Source: CAVVUC01 sp963751395 (GTDB lineage: Bacteria; Verrucomicrobiota; Verrucomicrobiia; Chthoniobacterales; Chthoniobacteraceae). Taken from it: a stretch of DNA of 64,000 nucleotides. Location of the stretch: contig CAVVUC010000002.1 of NCBI GenBank assembly GCA_963751395.1, positions 1,116,001 to 1,180,000 on the forward strand, read 5' to 3'. The position numbers were made by a program, and so were the translations under genes. Below the pieces are notes generated by a model. The model was not told the DNA's origin. It was given only the letters and a program-made list of their open reading frames with translations, and searched no databases. Positions 47,711-57,796 of this stretch are shown here, in pieces (position 1 is the first letter of the stretch; each line of letters opens with the position of its first letter).

Positions 47711-49009
47711 ATGCATTCGTTCAGTTACCAAAAGCAACACCTTTTCTGCGAAGACGTTGACCTGCAAAAAGTCGCCAGGGAAGTTGGCACCCCGGTCTAT
47801 GTCTATAGTGCGAACACGATCCTCGACCACTATCGCCGGCTCGATGCCGCGCTCGGCAAGATCGACCATTTGATCTGCTACGCCGTGAAGGCGAACTCGA
47901 ACATCGCCGTTCTCAATCTGCTCGCGAACGAAAACTCCGGCTTCGACATCGTGTCGGCGGGCGAGCTTTACCGGGTGATCAAGGCGGGCGGCGACCCGCA
48001 TCGCTGCACGTTCGCCGGAGTCGGCAAGTCCGAGGACGAAATCCGCTACGCGCTTCAGCAGGAGATTCTCAGCTTCAACGTCGAGTCCGAAAGCGAGCTC
48101 GCCTACATCAACAACGTCGCCGGGTCGATGAACTGCCGGGCACCGATCGCGTTGCGTGTGAATCCGAACGTCGAGGCCGACACGCACAAATACATTTCGA
48201 CAGGCAAGAGCGAGAACAAGTTCGGCATCGGCCTGGATCACGTCGTCGGGGTCTATGCCGCGGCTTCGCGGATGAAAAACGTCCGCATCCAGGGGGTGCA
48301 AATGCACATCGGTTCGCAGATCACCAGCGAACGTCCGTTTGCCGAGGCCGTGGCAAAAATGGTCGGGCTGGTCACCGGCTTGAAACGCGAATACGGCATC
48401 GAGTTTTTCAGCATCGGCGGCGGGATCGGGATCATCTACAACCAGTCGCTGGCGAGCGGCGCGAAAACGTGGTGGGAGCATCCCGATGCCAACGAAAAAG
48501 GCGTGCTCACCATCGAAAGCTACGCGGCGGCGGTGGTGCCGCATTTGAAGAAACTCGGACTGCGCATCCTTTTTGAGCCGGGGCGTTTCATGGTAGGCAA
48601 CGCAGGGGTGCTGCTGAGCAGGGTGCTCTACGTAAAAAAGACGCTGCACAAAACTTTCGTCATCGTCGATGCAGGCATGAACGATTTGATCCGGCCGGCG
48701 CTTTACGAGGGCTGGCACGAGATCGTGCCCTTGAACAAACCAAAGTCGGACAAGACCGAGGTCGTCGATATCGTCGGGCCGATCTGTGAGAGCGGGGATT
48801 TTTTTGCGCAGGATCGCCCCGTGCCGCATCTCGAAGAAGGAGACACGATCGCTTTGATGAGCGCCGGTGCCTATGGCTTCTCGATGGCGTCGAATTACAA
48901 CTCGCGTCCCCTGCCCGCAGAGGTTCTTGTGAACGGCAAAAGGTCGCACGTGATTCGCGAACGCCAGAAACTTGCGGACTTGATCGCTGGCGAACGCCTG
49001 CCGGAGTAG
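47711..49009 (+). CDS. lysA: Diaminopimelate decarboxylase
   Basis: 432 aa from MHSFSYQKQHLFCEDVDLQK. Alanine racemase-like barrel with the PLP lysine K60 in CYAVKANSN, then the phosphate-binding glycines FSIGGGIGI, HIGSQITSERPF (substrate-specific loop) and the C-terminal beta domain with GPICESGDFFA (catalytic Cys) and SAGAYGFSMASNYNSRPLP. Converts meso-diaminopimelate to L-lysine, the last step of lysine synthesis. Length typical. Preceded by two hairpins, with no other lysine gene adjacent. Confidence 0.97.
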   Translation: MHSFSYQKQHLFCEDVDLQKVAREVGTPVYVYSANTILDHYRRLDAALGKIDHLICYAVKANSNIAVLNLLANENSGFDIVSAGELYRVIKAGGDPHRCTFAGVGKSEDEIRYALQQEILSFNVESESELAYINNVAGSMNCRAPIALRVNPNVEADTHKYISTGKSENKFGIGLDHVVGVYAAASRMKNVRIQGVQMHIGSQITSERPFAEAVAKMVGLVTGLKREYGIEFFSIGGGIGIIYNQSLASGAKTWWEHPDANEKGVLTIESYAAAVVPHLKKLGLRILFEPGRFMVGNAGVLLSRVLYVKKTLHKTFVIVDAGMNDLIRPALYEGWHEIVPLNKPKSDKTEVVDIVGPICESGDFFAQDRPVPHLEEGDTIALMSAGAYGFSMASNYNSRPLPAEVLVNGKRSHVIRERQKLADLIAGERLPE

Positions 49010-49060
49010 CCGGCTGTGGTTGCGAAGGTGAATTTGTCTGCGACGATGCGTCAGTTTCCG

Positions 49061-49834
49061 ATGACGAAATTGCCACGCCTTTTCCTTATGATCGCGCTCA
49101 CGGCATCAACGGTGTGCGCGCAGACCAGACTCGCGCCCGCGCCGAATATGAATTCGCTGATCCTTGTGACGATCCGGTCCATGCCGACCGGAGGCCAGTA
49201 TTCCGTGAGCCGCGTCGCGACCATCAGGCTGCAATCGGCGGCGCATTTTGAGTCCGGCAAGTTCTTCGTTCTGCCTTCTGCTGCGTCGCCCAGCTATTGC
49301 TCCGGCGCGACTTATCTCGTGTTTCTGAAAGTCATCGAGCAACTCCGGCTGGAAGGCGCGTTACAGCTCGATTACGACACATTGACCGCGCTGATGATCC
49401 GGAGCAACCAACGGGACGGCGAAGGCGTGTGGGGTCGCTGGAATGCCAACGGCCCGGGCACCGCCCGGCTGTTCTACGAACTCGGTCTCGGCCGGAACTT
49501 CGAAGACTTCAGGCAGGCGATGCCGGGCGATTTCATGAAGATTTTTTGGACCGACGAGGTCGGTGCCGCCGAACGCGGCCACTCGGTCATCTACCTCGGC
49601 ACGGAAGAACGCGAGGGACGGGAGCATGTCCGGTTTTGGTCCAGCAACATTCCAAGCGGTTACGGCGAGAAGTCGGTCCCGCGCAGCAAGATCGCCAACG
49701 CGATCTTCTCGCGGCTCGAGCGACCGTCGAATCTCGCGCGGATCAATACGCTCCCGCCGCTGGATTCGTGGCTCGCGAACCTGCTCAGCAAGCGATCGAC
49801 GTTCGCAATCGCGAAAGCCAAATGCGGGATCTAG
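49061..49834 (+). CDS. Secreted papain-like (NlpC/CHAP-type) protein
   Basis: 257 aa from MTKLPRLFLMIALTASTVCA, a clean signal peptide; two upstream starts only lengthen the N-terminus. The mature domain has PSYCSGATYLVFLKVIEQL, with a Cys in the position of the NlpC/P60-CHAP nucleophile, and later GDFMKIFW...RGHSVIYLGT, with the matching His. This suggests a cell-wall peptidase or amidase fold. The third catalytic residue is not clear. It follows lysA by 50 bp on the same strand. A secreted cystatin is encoded elsewhere in the window but no pairing is shown. Confidence 0.7.
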   Translation: MTKLPRLFLMIALTASTVCAQTRLAPAPNMNSLILVTIRSMPTGGQYSVSRVATIRLQSAAHFESGKFFVLPSAASPSYCSGATYLVFLKVIEQLRLEGALQLDYDTLTALMIRSNQRDGEGVWGRWNANGPGTARLFYELGLGRNFEDFRQAMPGDFMKIFWTDEVGAAERGHSVIYLGTEEREGREHVRFWSSNIPSGYGEKSVPRSKIANAIFSRLERPSNLARINTLPPLDSWLANLLSKRSTFAIAKAKCGI

Positions 49835-49967
49835 AAATTTCGTGTCAGACTTTTCCCAGGAGCCCGTGATTCCAGCCCGGCCACCCGCCGTTCCATCTGA
49901 TTGGTAGAAAGGGCTTTTCATCGCACTGGCTGGCGCTCATTCTCGTTTCGAACAAACTGAGAATTCG

Positions 49968-51281
49968 ATGAAAGAAAAGCTTACCCGCCTTGCCCGGCTT
50001 CTACTGAGGCCACTCCTTCCCGTATTCCTATCTCTTCCGCTCAGCGCCGCTGAAGATACCTCGCCTTCTGCCCGACTCGCCATTACCGAGGCCGGAGCGG
50101 TTGGCGACGGAGTTGCGCTCAACACGCAGGCGATTCATAAAGCCATCGGCCAGCTTGCGCAGAAGGGCGGCGGCACGCTCGTCATTCCGCAGGGGCGCTT
50201 TCTGACCGGGGCGATTTTTCTAAAGCCGGGAGTCAATCTGCATTTGGAAAAAGAGGCAGTGTTGTTGGGCTCCACCAACATCGAAGATTATCCCGCACAG
50301 CCGACGCGGATCGAGGGCCACACGCAGGTCTGGCGTCCGGCGCTGGTTAATGCCTCCTATTGCGACCGTCTCCGCATCACCGGTGAAGGCACGATCCAGG
50401 GCGGCGGCAAACCGTTCTGGGAGGCGTTTTGGAGCCGGTACAAAGCCGACAAGAAAACCAAGAACCTCGACGTGGACAGGCCGCGCAACCTGTTCATCGA
50501 GGACTCCAACGACATTCTAATCAGCGGCATCTCGCTGCGTGAATCCGGATTTTGGAACCTCCATCTTTACCGTTGCCGGAATGTGACGGTGGAGAAAATG
50601 GACATCCGCACGCCGCCGCGTTCCCCGAGCACGGACGGGATCGATGTCGATAGTTGCCAGCACGTCACCATTCGCGGCTGCTATATCTCCGTTGATGACG
50701 ACGACATCGCGCTGAAGGGAACCAAGGGCCCCCTGGCCGACCAGGACAAGGAGAGCCCGCCGGTGGAACACATCCGGATTTCCGACTGCACGTTCGGGCT
50801 AGGCCACGGCGTGGTGACTTTGGGCAGCGAAGCCTGCCATGTGCGCGATGTCATTGTTGAAAACTGCAAGGTGGAGGGAGTGACAAACAACCGGAACGTC
50901 CTGGTCCGTTTCAAACTGCGTCCCGACACGCCGCAGCATTATGAGGACATCCACTTCCGGAACATCACCGTGGACTATCAGGGCATCCTCATCAGCATCG
51001 CGCCTTGGAGCCAGTATTTTGACCTCAAGGGCCAGCCGGCGCCTTCCCAGTTGGTCGAGAACGTGACGGTCTCGAACATCACGGGAAAAGCGAGCGGGTT
51101 TGGCGTGATTGCGGGGCCGGAGAAGAGCGTTGTTCGCAACATCACGCTGGAGAACATCGACCTCCAGCTCAAGAATCCGGAGGTTAAAATCAAAAACGTC
51201 GAGGGGCTGAAGGTGTCGAACGTGAAGATCAACGGCGCTCCGTTCACGCCGGAAAAGGGGACCGCGTCGGAAGGCCAATGA
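49968..51281 (+). CDS. GH28 polygalacturonase-family enzyme
   Basis: 437 aa. Signal peptide ending LSAAEDT, then the right-handed beta-helix of glycoside hydrolase family 28. Signatures: STDGIDVDSCQHVTI (the NTD equivalent), DDDDIALKG (catalytic Asp pair), LGHGVVTLGSE (GHG) and VRFKLRPDT (RIK equivalent). Cleaves polygalacturonate or rhamnogalacturonan. Its stop overlaps the start of the GH105 gene by ATGA, so endo-cleavage and trimming of unsaturated ends are made together. Acts in the periplasm or outside. Confidence 0.92.
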   Translation: MKEKLTRLARLLLRPLLPVFLSLPLSAAEDTSPSARLAITEAGAVGDGVALNTQAIHKAIGQLAQKGGGTLVIPQGRFLTGAIFLKPGVNLHLEKEAVLLGSTNIEDYPAQPTRIEGHTQVWRPALVNASYCDRLRITGEGTIQGGGKPFWEAFWSRYKADKKTKNLDVDRPRNLFIEDSNDILISGISLRESGFWNLHLYRCRNVTVEKMDIRTPPRSPSTDGIDVDSCQHVTIRGCYISVDDDDIALKGTKGPLADQDKESPPVEHIRISDCTFGLGHGVVTLGSEACHVRDVIVENCKVEGVTNNRNVLVRFKLRPDTPQHYEDIHFRNITVDYQGILISIAPWSQYFDLKGQPAPSQLVENVTVSNITGKASGFGVIAGPEKSVVRNITLENIDLQLKNPEVKIKNVEGLKVSNVKINGAPFTPEKGTASEGQ

Positions 51282-52480
51282 ACGCCGCTGCGATGCGGTC
51301 CATGCGCAGCCGTGCCCGACTCGGTGGCACCGTGCTGGCTCTGCTCGTGGGATCATTTTCCAATGCGGAGGAGCCGGGCTCCCGGGCTTTGCCGCCGAGG
51401 GAACAGATCATGGAGGCGATGGTGCGGGCGAACGATTACTTCATGAAAAAATGGCCGGACCCGGGCAAGGAGATAGTCACCGTCAGGGTGTGGTCGAGCA
51501 ACATCTGGACGCGTGCGGTTTATTTCGAGGGGCTCATGGCCTTGCATGCGCTGAACCGGGACGAGCGCCTTTACCGATATGCGGTGCAATGGGGTGAGGC
51601 GCATCGCTGGGGGCTGAATCGCGGGATCAAAACGCGCAATGCGGACAACCAATGCTGCGGCCAGACTTACATAGACCTCTACTTGATCGACAAAAAGCCG
51701 GAGCGAATCCGGGACATCAAAGCTTCGATCGACGGCATGCTCGGGGACGCGAAGAACGACGACTGGACGTGGATCGATGCGATCCAGATGGCGATGCCGG
51801 TGTTTGCAAAACTCGGCGCGTTGACCGGCGATCCCCGTTACTTCGAAAAGATGCACGCGCTGTTCACGTTCACGAAGAACACAGCCGGAGGGAGCGGTTT
51901 GTATAACAGGGACGATCACCTCTGGTGGCGCGACAAGAGCTTCCTCCCGCCTTACAAGGAGCCGAACGAAAAAGACTGCTACTGGTCACGAGGGAACGGC
52001 TGGGTTTTCGCCGCGCTGGTTCGCGTCCTCGAAACCATCCCCTCCAACGCTCCCCACCGCGAGGAATACCTGCGTATCTTCATCGACATGGCTGGCGCGC
52101 TGGCTCCTTTGCAGCGCGCGGACGGCTTCTGGAATGTGAGCCTGCACGATCCGGGCAACTACGGCGGCAAGGAACTCACCGGGACGGCATTGTTCACATA
52201 CGGAATCGCGTGGGGTATAAACAACGGGCATCTGAGCAGGGAGAAGTTCGCTCCGGTGGTCGAGAAGGCTTGGAACGCCATGAGCGGCGAGGCCCTGCAC
52301 AGCGATGGAAGGCTCGGGTACGTCCAGGGAACCGGCAAGGAACCCAAGGACGGCCAGCCCGTGACTTACGACAGCGTCCCCGACTTTGAGGACTTCGGTC
52401 TGGGCTGTTTCTTGCTCGCGGGCAGCGAAGTGTATCGCATGAAGTCGAATGACCCGGTCCCGCATTCGGCGAAGCCTTGA
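51278..52480 (+). CDS. GH105 unsaturated rhamnogalacturonyl hydrolase
   Basis: 400 aa with a signal peptide. (Alpha/alpha)6 barrel of the YteR/YesR type: VRVWSSNIWTRAVYFEGLMA, DDWTWIDAIQMAMPVFAKLG with the catalytic Asp, and CYWSRGNGWVFAALVRVLE. Removes the unsaturated galacturonyl residue left by lyases from rhamnogalacturonan oligosaccharides. It pairs by a four-base overlap with the GH28 gene; a GH51 arabinofuranosidase lies 2.6 kb further on. The source of the unsaturated ends (a lyase) is not in the window. Confidence 0.92.
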   Translation: MNAAAMRSMRSRARLGGTVLALLVGSFSNAEEPGSRALPPREQIMEAMVRANDYFMKKWPDPGKEIVTVRVWSSNIWTRAVYFEGLMALHALNRDERLYRYAVQWGEAHRWGLNRGIKTRNADNQCCGQTYIDLYLIDKKPERIRDIKASIDGMLGDAKNDDWTWIDAIQMAMPVFAKLGALTGDPRYFEKMHALFTFTKNTAGGSGLYNRDDHLWWRDKSFLPPYKEPNEKDCYWSRGNGWVFAALVRVLETIPSNAPHREEYLRIFIDMAGALAPLQRADGFWNVSLHDPGNYGGKELTGTALFTYGIAWGINNGHLSREKFAPVVEKAWNAMSGEALHSDGRLGYVQGTGKEPKDGQPVTYDSVPDFEDFGLGCFLLAGSEVYRMKSNDPVPHSAKP

Positions 52481-52504
52481 GGGACTTTCCGGAAATCTGG
52501 CGGG

Positions 52505-53623
52505 CTAGAATTTGAATCCAAGCGCCAGCAAAAGCAGATCGATCACAAACAGCAGCACGATCGTGATTTCCAGGATCAGCATCCATCGGTTCGTGCGGTC
52601 CTGGCTGAGCAACTGGTAAAGGTTGTCCAGTGTCTTGAGCTTTTCGTCGATCGACCGGTGCCAGTCGGCGAGATGGAACCGGGTGGAGATCAACTGGTAA
52701 ATGCGCGCCAGATGCCAGTCGCCGAAGAACTTCGTGATGTTGGAAAGCTCGTCACTGAAGCGCGCAAGGTCGATCCGGATTTCACGCAGCTCCCGCAGCA
52801 TGTTCCTCCGACTCCGCATTGGCTGGGCTCGCAGATCGCGGTAGGAGCGGTCAAGCGCATCGTCGAGAATCCGGTCGTAAGCCTCGAGTTCCGCGAGCTG
52901 GAGGTTTGCCAGTTCCAGGATGTAGAGCGTCTCGTCGAAATGTCTCCGTTCATCGATCAACAGCGCTGCATCCCAGTCGATGACCACCATGTCGCGGTCG
53001 TAATAACTCAGACATCGCCCTGTTGTTTCATCGGATTCCTGCCGTGACAAATGATCGGCGTCCGGTTCTTGGGTCAGCAGCGAGGCGACCTGCCGACGGT
53101 GCGCGCGCAGCCAGGCGTCGGCGCTCAGGGCCGCGCCGTCTGCGTTCGTGAGCGGCGTTTCAATACAAAAAACCGTGTAGGCTTCCTCTTCGGCGAGTCG
53201 TTCATGCGGCCTGATGAAATAGCCGGAGAGCTCGTGGCAGACATCTCCGGCGAGCCGCGTGACTTCGTCGTGGAGCACGCCGTTGCTGAACGCGAGATCG
53301 TGATAGGCCACGAGTTCCGCGATGTGCCCGATCTCAAAAGGAACCCGAACGGTGATGCTGATCGCCCCGACCGGCAGCAGCTTGATGGTCCGCTCCACTC
53401 GCACAGGACCGTGCGGACCGATGCGTTCCAGAGGCGGCAGGCGAACCATTTGCGGGCGGTAGAAGAACAACTGGCGAGGGCTGCGCTTGCTCGAATCGAC
53501 GACGAATTGGGCGACCGGTTGGCCGAGCAGCGTTTCCAACGGCTCGCGTTTCATTTCATACGCGACGTCGAACGCGTAGATGTAAACCACTTCGCCGCGA
53601 TAGGTTTTTGGTTTTGCTGTCAT
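52505..53623 (-). CDS. RMD1/YagE-family (DUF155) membrane protein
   Basis: 372 aa from MTAKPKTYRGEVVYIYAFDV. A soluble N-terminal domain, a long helical section (LAEEEAY..., HFDETLYILELANLQLAELE, DWHLARIYQLISTRFHLADW) and a C-terminal membrane helix (ILEITIVLLFVIDLLLLALG). This layout, and the final W-helix before the membrane anchor, match the RMD1/DUF155 family known from yeast mitochondrial proteins and many bacteria. Function unknown. Its start lies 4 bp after the stop of the MgtC/SapB-family gene, so the two are co-expressed. Confidence 0.8.
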   Translation of the reverse strand: MTAKPKTYRGEVVYIYAFDVAYEMKREPLETLLGQPVAQFVVDSSKRSPRQLFFYRPQMVRLPPLERIGPHGPVRVERTIKLLPVGAISITVRVPFEIGHIAELVAYHDLAFSNGVLHDEVTRLAGDVCHELSGYFIRPHERLAEEEAYTVFCIETPLTNADGAALSADAWLRAHRRQVASLLTQEPDADHLSRQESDETTGRCLSYYDRDMVVIDWDAALLIDERRHFDETLYILELANLQLAELEAYDRILDDALDRSYRDLRAQPMRSRRNMLRELREIRIDLARFSDELSNITKFFGDWHLARIYQLISTRFHLADWHRSIDEKLKTLDNLYQLLSQDRTNRWMLILEITIVLLFVIDLLLLALGFKF

Positions 53624-53627
53624 TGGA

Positions 53628-54887
53628 TTACATCCACCACAAAGCGGCGATGCCAAGAAGCATTGTGGAGCCAAATACAAGAACCACCGGCAGTCTTAGC
53701 GGTCGCGAACCGAGGAAGATCGTGAACGCAGTTTTCAGCAGGGTGTTGCTGAGGGCTCCGATGACGATGCCTCTGGCCGCGAGATCAGGAGCCACCTTGG
53801 CCGCTTCGACCATCTGGCCCAGCGAAAGCGCGATGGCGTCCATGTCGGTGAGGCCCGAAAGAAAACTCACCGTCGTGATGCCGGCGCTTCCAAACCACTC
53901 CTCGCCCATCCGGGAGACAAGAACCACGATCGCATAGAGCGCCGCGAACTGAATTGCGATTTTAAGACTGAGCGGGTTCGACAGGCGCGGGGGCTTGGCG
54001 GAAGCTCCGGCGTTTTCTTTTCGAAGCAAATACCAGGCTGCGTAAGCGAGCCCCGGAACACACATGAGGGCGAGCGCCGGCCAGACTAGAGCGAGCACGC
54101 CAGGGCTTACCGCCGAGATCAGGATCGCAACCCTCGCCAGCATGATCGTGCAGGCGAGCACGATGGCCATGGCGAACCCTCGCGAAAGTTCCGGCCGATC
54201 GTGACTTTGCCGGCTGAATGCCAGCGTGGTCGCGGTGCTGGAAGTCAGACCGCCCAGGAGGCCCATCGTGCCAAGCCCCGTGCGCGTTCCGAACAGACGC
54301 ATCGACACGTATCCGAAAAATCCAAGGCCGGTGACCAGCACCGCCATCAACCAGATCTTGAATGGGTTGAACGCCCCGAACGGCCCGTAGTTTTCATTCG
54401 GCGCCAGCGGCAGAATGATCCCCGTGACGGCGAGAAATTGCAGCGCGGTGCGCACGTCCTGATCGGTGAACCGCTCGCTCCAATGGTGGATGGGTCTTTT
54501 GCCTGCGAGCAGCAGCAGCATTGCCACCGTGAGGATGACACTCAGCTTCGCCTGTCCCCAGAACACGAGGCTCCCGATGAAAAAGGTGAGCAGCGTCGAG
54601 ATGAGAGTGGTCAGGCCGAGCGGAGGTTTGTTGTCGCGCCCGAAATAATTGCGCGAGAAGAGAGCAAAGAGCAGCCCGCAAAACCCGAACCCATAGAACC
54701 CCGGCACGAAATTCTTGGAGATAAAAGCCGATGCAGTCCCCAGCAAGGCGATCAGGACAAACGTGCGCAGCCCCGCCTTTGGTTGAAGTCCTTCCTCCCC
54801 GTGCTGGTCCTCCCACTGCCTTTCCAGGCCGATCAGTGCGCCAAGACTCGCACTGATCAGGAAGGCCAGAAAATCCGGCTGCGTCAT
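53628..54887 (-). CDS. MgtC/SapB-DUF4010 membrane protein
   Basis: 419 aa, about 12 membrane helices. N-terminal MgtC/SapB-like part with the family hallmark SASLGALIGLERQWEDQ (charged residues in the membrane) and LRTFVLIALLG; the C-terminal half carries DUF4010 features (LGGLTSSTATTLAFSRQSHD, FLSGLTDMDAIALSLGQM). Suspected transporter or channel, possibly for magnesium, but biochemically undefined. Co-transcribed with the DUF155 gene downstream. Confidence 0.9.
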   Translation of the reverse strand: MTQPDFLAFLISASLGALIGLERQWEDQHGEEGLQPKAGLRTFVLIALLGTASAFISKNFVPGFYGFGFCGLLFALFSRNYFGRDNKPPLGLTTLISTLLTFFIGSLVFWGQAKLSVILTVAMLLLLAGKRPIHHWSERFTDQDVRTALQFLAVTGIILPLAPNENYGPFGAFNPFKIWLMAVLVTGLGFFGYVSMRLFGTRTGLGTMGLLGGLTSSTATTLAFSRQSHDRPELSRGFAMAIVLACTIMLARVAILISAVSPGVLALVWPALALMCVPGLAYAAWYLLRKENAGASAKPPRLSNPLSLKIAIQFAALYAIVVLVSRMGEEWFGSAGITTVSFLSGLTDMDAIALSLGQMVEAAKVAPDLAARGIVIGALSNTLLKTAFTIFLGSRPLRLPVVLVFGSTMLLGIAALWWM

Positions 54888-55084
54888 AGGTCTTACAGTA
54901 TGGCAAAGAATCGAATCAGGCTACAACCGTGAACGTGTAATCGTTGATCGGTGACGATAGCTTGGAATGCGAAGCGGTGTTCATGATTCAGGCGGCGTGT
55001 GACACCCAAACGCCCACGCCGCCCGCGCCCAAAATGTTCCGAAGCTGCCGTCTGTCAACAAGCTTCGATCTTCCATCGGAAGCC

Positions 55085-57667
55085 TCAAGGATTCACGTTG
55101 GCTTTGATGCGCAAAATGTTCACCGAGTTGCCGGAAAACGTATGGCGAAAACTCCTGGCCGCGTTGCTGATCGTCTCTTCCTTCGGCGCGACCTTGCTCG
55201 GCTGCTCGAACGAGTTCTCATCGTCGCCATTCTCCGAGGCAAGCACGATCGCCTTCGCTTTCGGCTCGACGCTCTTCGCGCCCTTCAGGTCGATTGCGAC
55301 CTCTTGCGGTTGCGTGGAGGCGTTGACTACTTTCAGGATCACTTCGCCCGAGTCCTTCTTTTCGCCTGCCATCGCATAGAGCGAGCTCACGGTCATCGGT
55401 GTGGATTCCTGAACGAGCTTGTCGTCGAGGTAGCAGCGCACTTTTCCGCCTTTGGTTTCGATGCGGATGTCATACCAGCGGTTTGTCTCAACGTGCCCCG
55501 GCACCTGATTTTCAGGGCTGGCCGGGTATTCGAGGCCGTGAAGAGTGTTGCCCCATCCGCCGATATTCCACCAAGTCTTGTCGCTGTCTTTCTTCAGTTG
55601 GAATAGCACGAGAAAACCTTCCCTGCCGCCGAGTTTTCGCGCCTTGAGTTTCAACGTGTAATCCTTCCAGGACTTGTCTCCGATGACAACCCGCGCCCCG
55701 GGCTCGTCGCTGGTTTGTTTCAATGTGCCATCGCTTGTCTCCCATTTGCCGCCGTTCGTTCTCCAGCCTTCAAGCCCCTTTGCAAAGTCGCTCGCAAAAA
55801 GCGTCTTCCCATTCGCGTCGGTCACGGTGATGTCCTTGTATTCGACCTGTGTTTCCCAGGAGCCAACTCCGATCATGCCGGCTCCATTGGAAGGAATCTC
55901 GACGGTCTGTGCCTGAACTTCTGTCGGCAGAACGGTGTCGCTCCGGTTCGCGGCGAACATCGTCTGCACATGCCACGACGGAATGCCATAGGACTGCGAG
56001 CTGTTGAAGACAATGGCATTCGGTTCCCAGCGATCCCACGGCGGATTGGAAAAAAGCGGCGCGTAGGAACCCATCGCGACAATGTCCGAGTTGCGCTCCA
56101 TGCCGGTCATGAACGCCGCTTCGCCAACCGCGCCGCGCAAGTTGCCGCGCGGCGGACGGGTGACTGCGTATTCTCCGATGTAAATCTTCGGGCCGGTGCG
56201 TTTGTAGGTGTCGTATTGTTTCGTCTTGCCCATGAAAGCCTCGGGCGAGAGGTAGTAATGTTCGTCGATAATATCGAGCGGCCGCTCCGTGGGGATGCCC
56301 TGCCACTGGTTCGCAAGGATTTTCATCGCGGGATGCTTCTTCTTGATCGCGTCGTGGAACTGGTAATAGCGCGCGTTGTATTCCGGTCCGCCGTTCTCAT
56401 TTCCAATCTCAATGAACTTCAAATGAAACGGCCCGGGGTGTCCGGCTTTTGCCCGCAACGACCCCCACTCACTGTCGGCGGGGCCGTTGGCGTATTCGAT
56501 CGCATCCAGCGCGTCCTGCAAAAACTCTGGATTGATGGGCGTGGAGATTTTGCGACCGGATTTTCTTTGCTCCTCGTGAGACATGCCGCAGTTGATGACA
56601 AACAAAGGTTCCGCGCCTATGTCCTCGCAGAGCTGGAGATACTCGTGATAGCCGAGTCCGTCGGTTGAGTTATAGCCCCACAAGTTCCAATGACCAGGGC
56701 GCTGGGCTATGTCGCCGATGGTCTTTTTCCATCGCGTCGCCTCGGCCAGCTTGTCTCCCTCCACAAAACAGCCGCCCGGAAATCGGACAAAGCCGGGATG
56801 CATGTCGGCGAGCAGTTGGGCCAGATCGGCACGCAGTCCATTCGGGCGATCCTTGAAGGTGTCCTTAGGAAACAAAGAAAGCATGTCCAGCCAGATCGTG
56901 CCGGGTTGCTTTGTCGAAAGGACGAGCCGCGCATTCGGCTCCGTCGCGCTGGCGATGAGCTTGCAGTCGAACTTCACCCAATCCGCGCCGATGCCCTGAA
57001 CCTCCTGAGTCGCCAATGCCGTGCCGTCCTGCTTTTCGATCGAGACAGTCAAAGAGCCGGAGAAGTTCTCCGCACGCGCATAGAACGACAGGTCGTATTC
57101 CTTGCCCTGCACGACGGCGATGCCGGACTTCGATTCGCTTACGGCCTTCTCAAACTGCGGCAACCACTTGTCCGGCTCGCCCTGGGGCACTTGAGCGCAG
57201 CCTTTGAAACCATCGTTCGCCACGCCCGCGCGCTCGCCTGCGTTGGCGACCTGCAGCTTCAGGCTTGTCGGGTTGTTTGCGTTCAGAGGCTTGCTGTCAT
57301 CCAGTTCCATCTTTGCGTCCGCGCCTGCACCTTTGATAAGCGACCATCCCAGCGCCGCTTTGAACTCCGGCAGCCGTTGCGCCTGCATGTTGCCGTTCTC
57401 ATCCTTCTTCCACAACACCTGCGCGGCGGCATCCTCGAACGACCGGTTCTGCAACATCTCCGCGTAAAGTCCGCCGTCGCCCGCGCGATTGATCTCCTCA
57501 AAAAAGATGCCGTAGAGCGTCGGGCTGACCGTTACTCCCGGCTTGTTCACTTCGACAGTGATGCGGGCCGGGGAGGCTTTCTTCTGCTCGCCGTGGGCGG
57601 GTTGCAAAAGGAGGGTTGCCGCGCAAAAAAACGCGCCGGCTTTTGCGATGAGTATTTGGTGGTTCAT
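55085..57667 (-). CDS. GH51 alpha-L-arabinofuranosidase with LamG-like insert
   Basis: 860 aa from MNHQILIAKAGAFFCAATLL; the longer frame is not signal-like. Signal peptide, TPTLYGIFFEEIN-like start (VSPTLYGIFFEEINRAGDGG), a carbohydrate-binding beta domain, then the catalytic barrel with acid/base Glu in FIEIGNENGGPEYNARYY and nucleophile Glu in KIYIGEYAV. After AAFMTGMERNSDIVAMGSYA comes a LamG/DUF1080-like beta-sandwich (GKTLFASDFAKGLEGWRTNG...RWYDIRIETKGGKVRCYLDD). Releases arabinose from arabinan or arabinoxylan; fits the pectin genes upstream. About 860 aa is long for GH51, explained by the insert. Confidence 0.9.
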   Translation of the reverse strand: MNHQILIAKAGAFFCAATLLLQPAHGEQKKASPARITVEVNKPGVTVSPTLYGIFFEEINRAGDGGLYAEMLQNRSFEDAAAQVLWKKDENGNMQAQRLPEFKAALGWSLIKGAGADAKMELDDSKPLNANNPTSLKLQVANAGERAGVANDGFKGCAQVPQGEPDKWLPQFEKAVSESKSGIAVVQGKEYDLSFYARAENFSGSLTVSIEKQDGTALATQEVQGIGADWVKFDCKLIASATEPNARLVLSTKQPGTIWLDMLSLFPKDTFKDRPNGLRADLAQLLADMHPGFVRFPGGCFVEGDKLAEATRWKKTIGDIAQRPGHWNLWGYNSTDGLGYHEYLQLCEDIGAEPLFVINCGMSHEEQRKSGRKISTPINPEFLQDALDAIEYANGPADSEWGSLRAKAGHPGPFHLKFIEIGNENGGPEYNARYYQFHDAIKKKHPAMKILANQWQGIPTERPLDIIDEHYYLSPEAFMGKTKQYDTYKRTGPKIYIGEYAVTRPPRGNLRGAVGEAAFMTGMERNSDIVAMGSYAPLFSNPPWDRWEPNAIVFNSSQSYGIPSWHVQTMFAANRSDTVLPTEVQAQTVEIPSNGAGMIGVGSWETQVEYKDITVTDANGKTLFASDFAKGLEGWRTNGGKWETSDGTLKQTSDEPGARVVIGDKSWKDYTLKLKARKLGGREGFLVLFQLKKDSDKTWWNIGGWGNTLHGLEYPASPENQVPGHVETNRWYDIRIETKGGKVRCYLDDKLVQESTPMTVSSLYAMAGEKKDSGEVILKVVNASTQPQEVAIDLKGAKSVEPKAKAIVLASENGDDENSFEQPSKVAPKEETISNAARSFRHTFSGNSVNILRIKANVNP

Positions 57668-57796
57668 AGGGAGGAGGGATTGTGGGTTTTGATGCGCGAC
57701 GAAGAAACGTGCGGTTCGCGCACCCGGCTTCGATCGCGACGCAGAGACTTCCTTTTTCAGCGGGCGCAATCAAGCCGCAAAAGTCCAGTCACCCGG

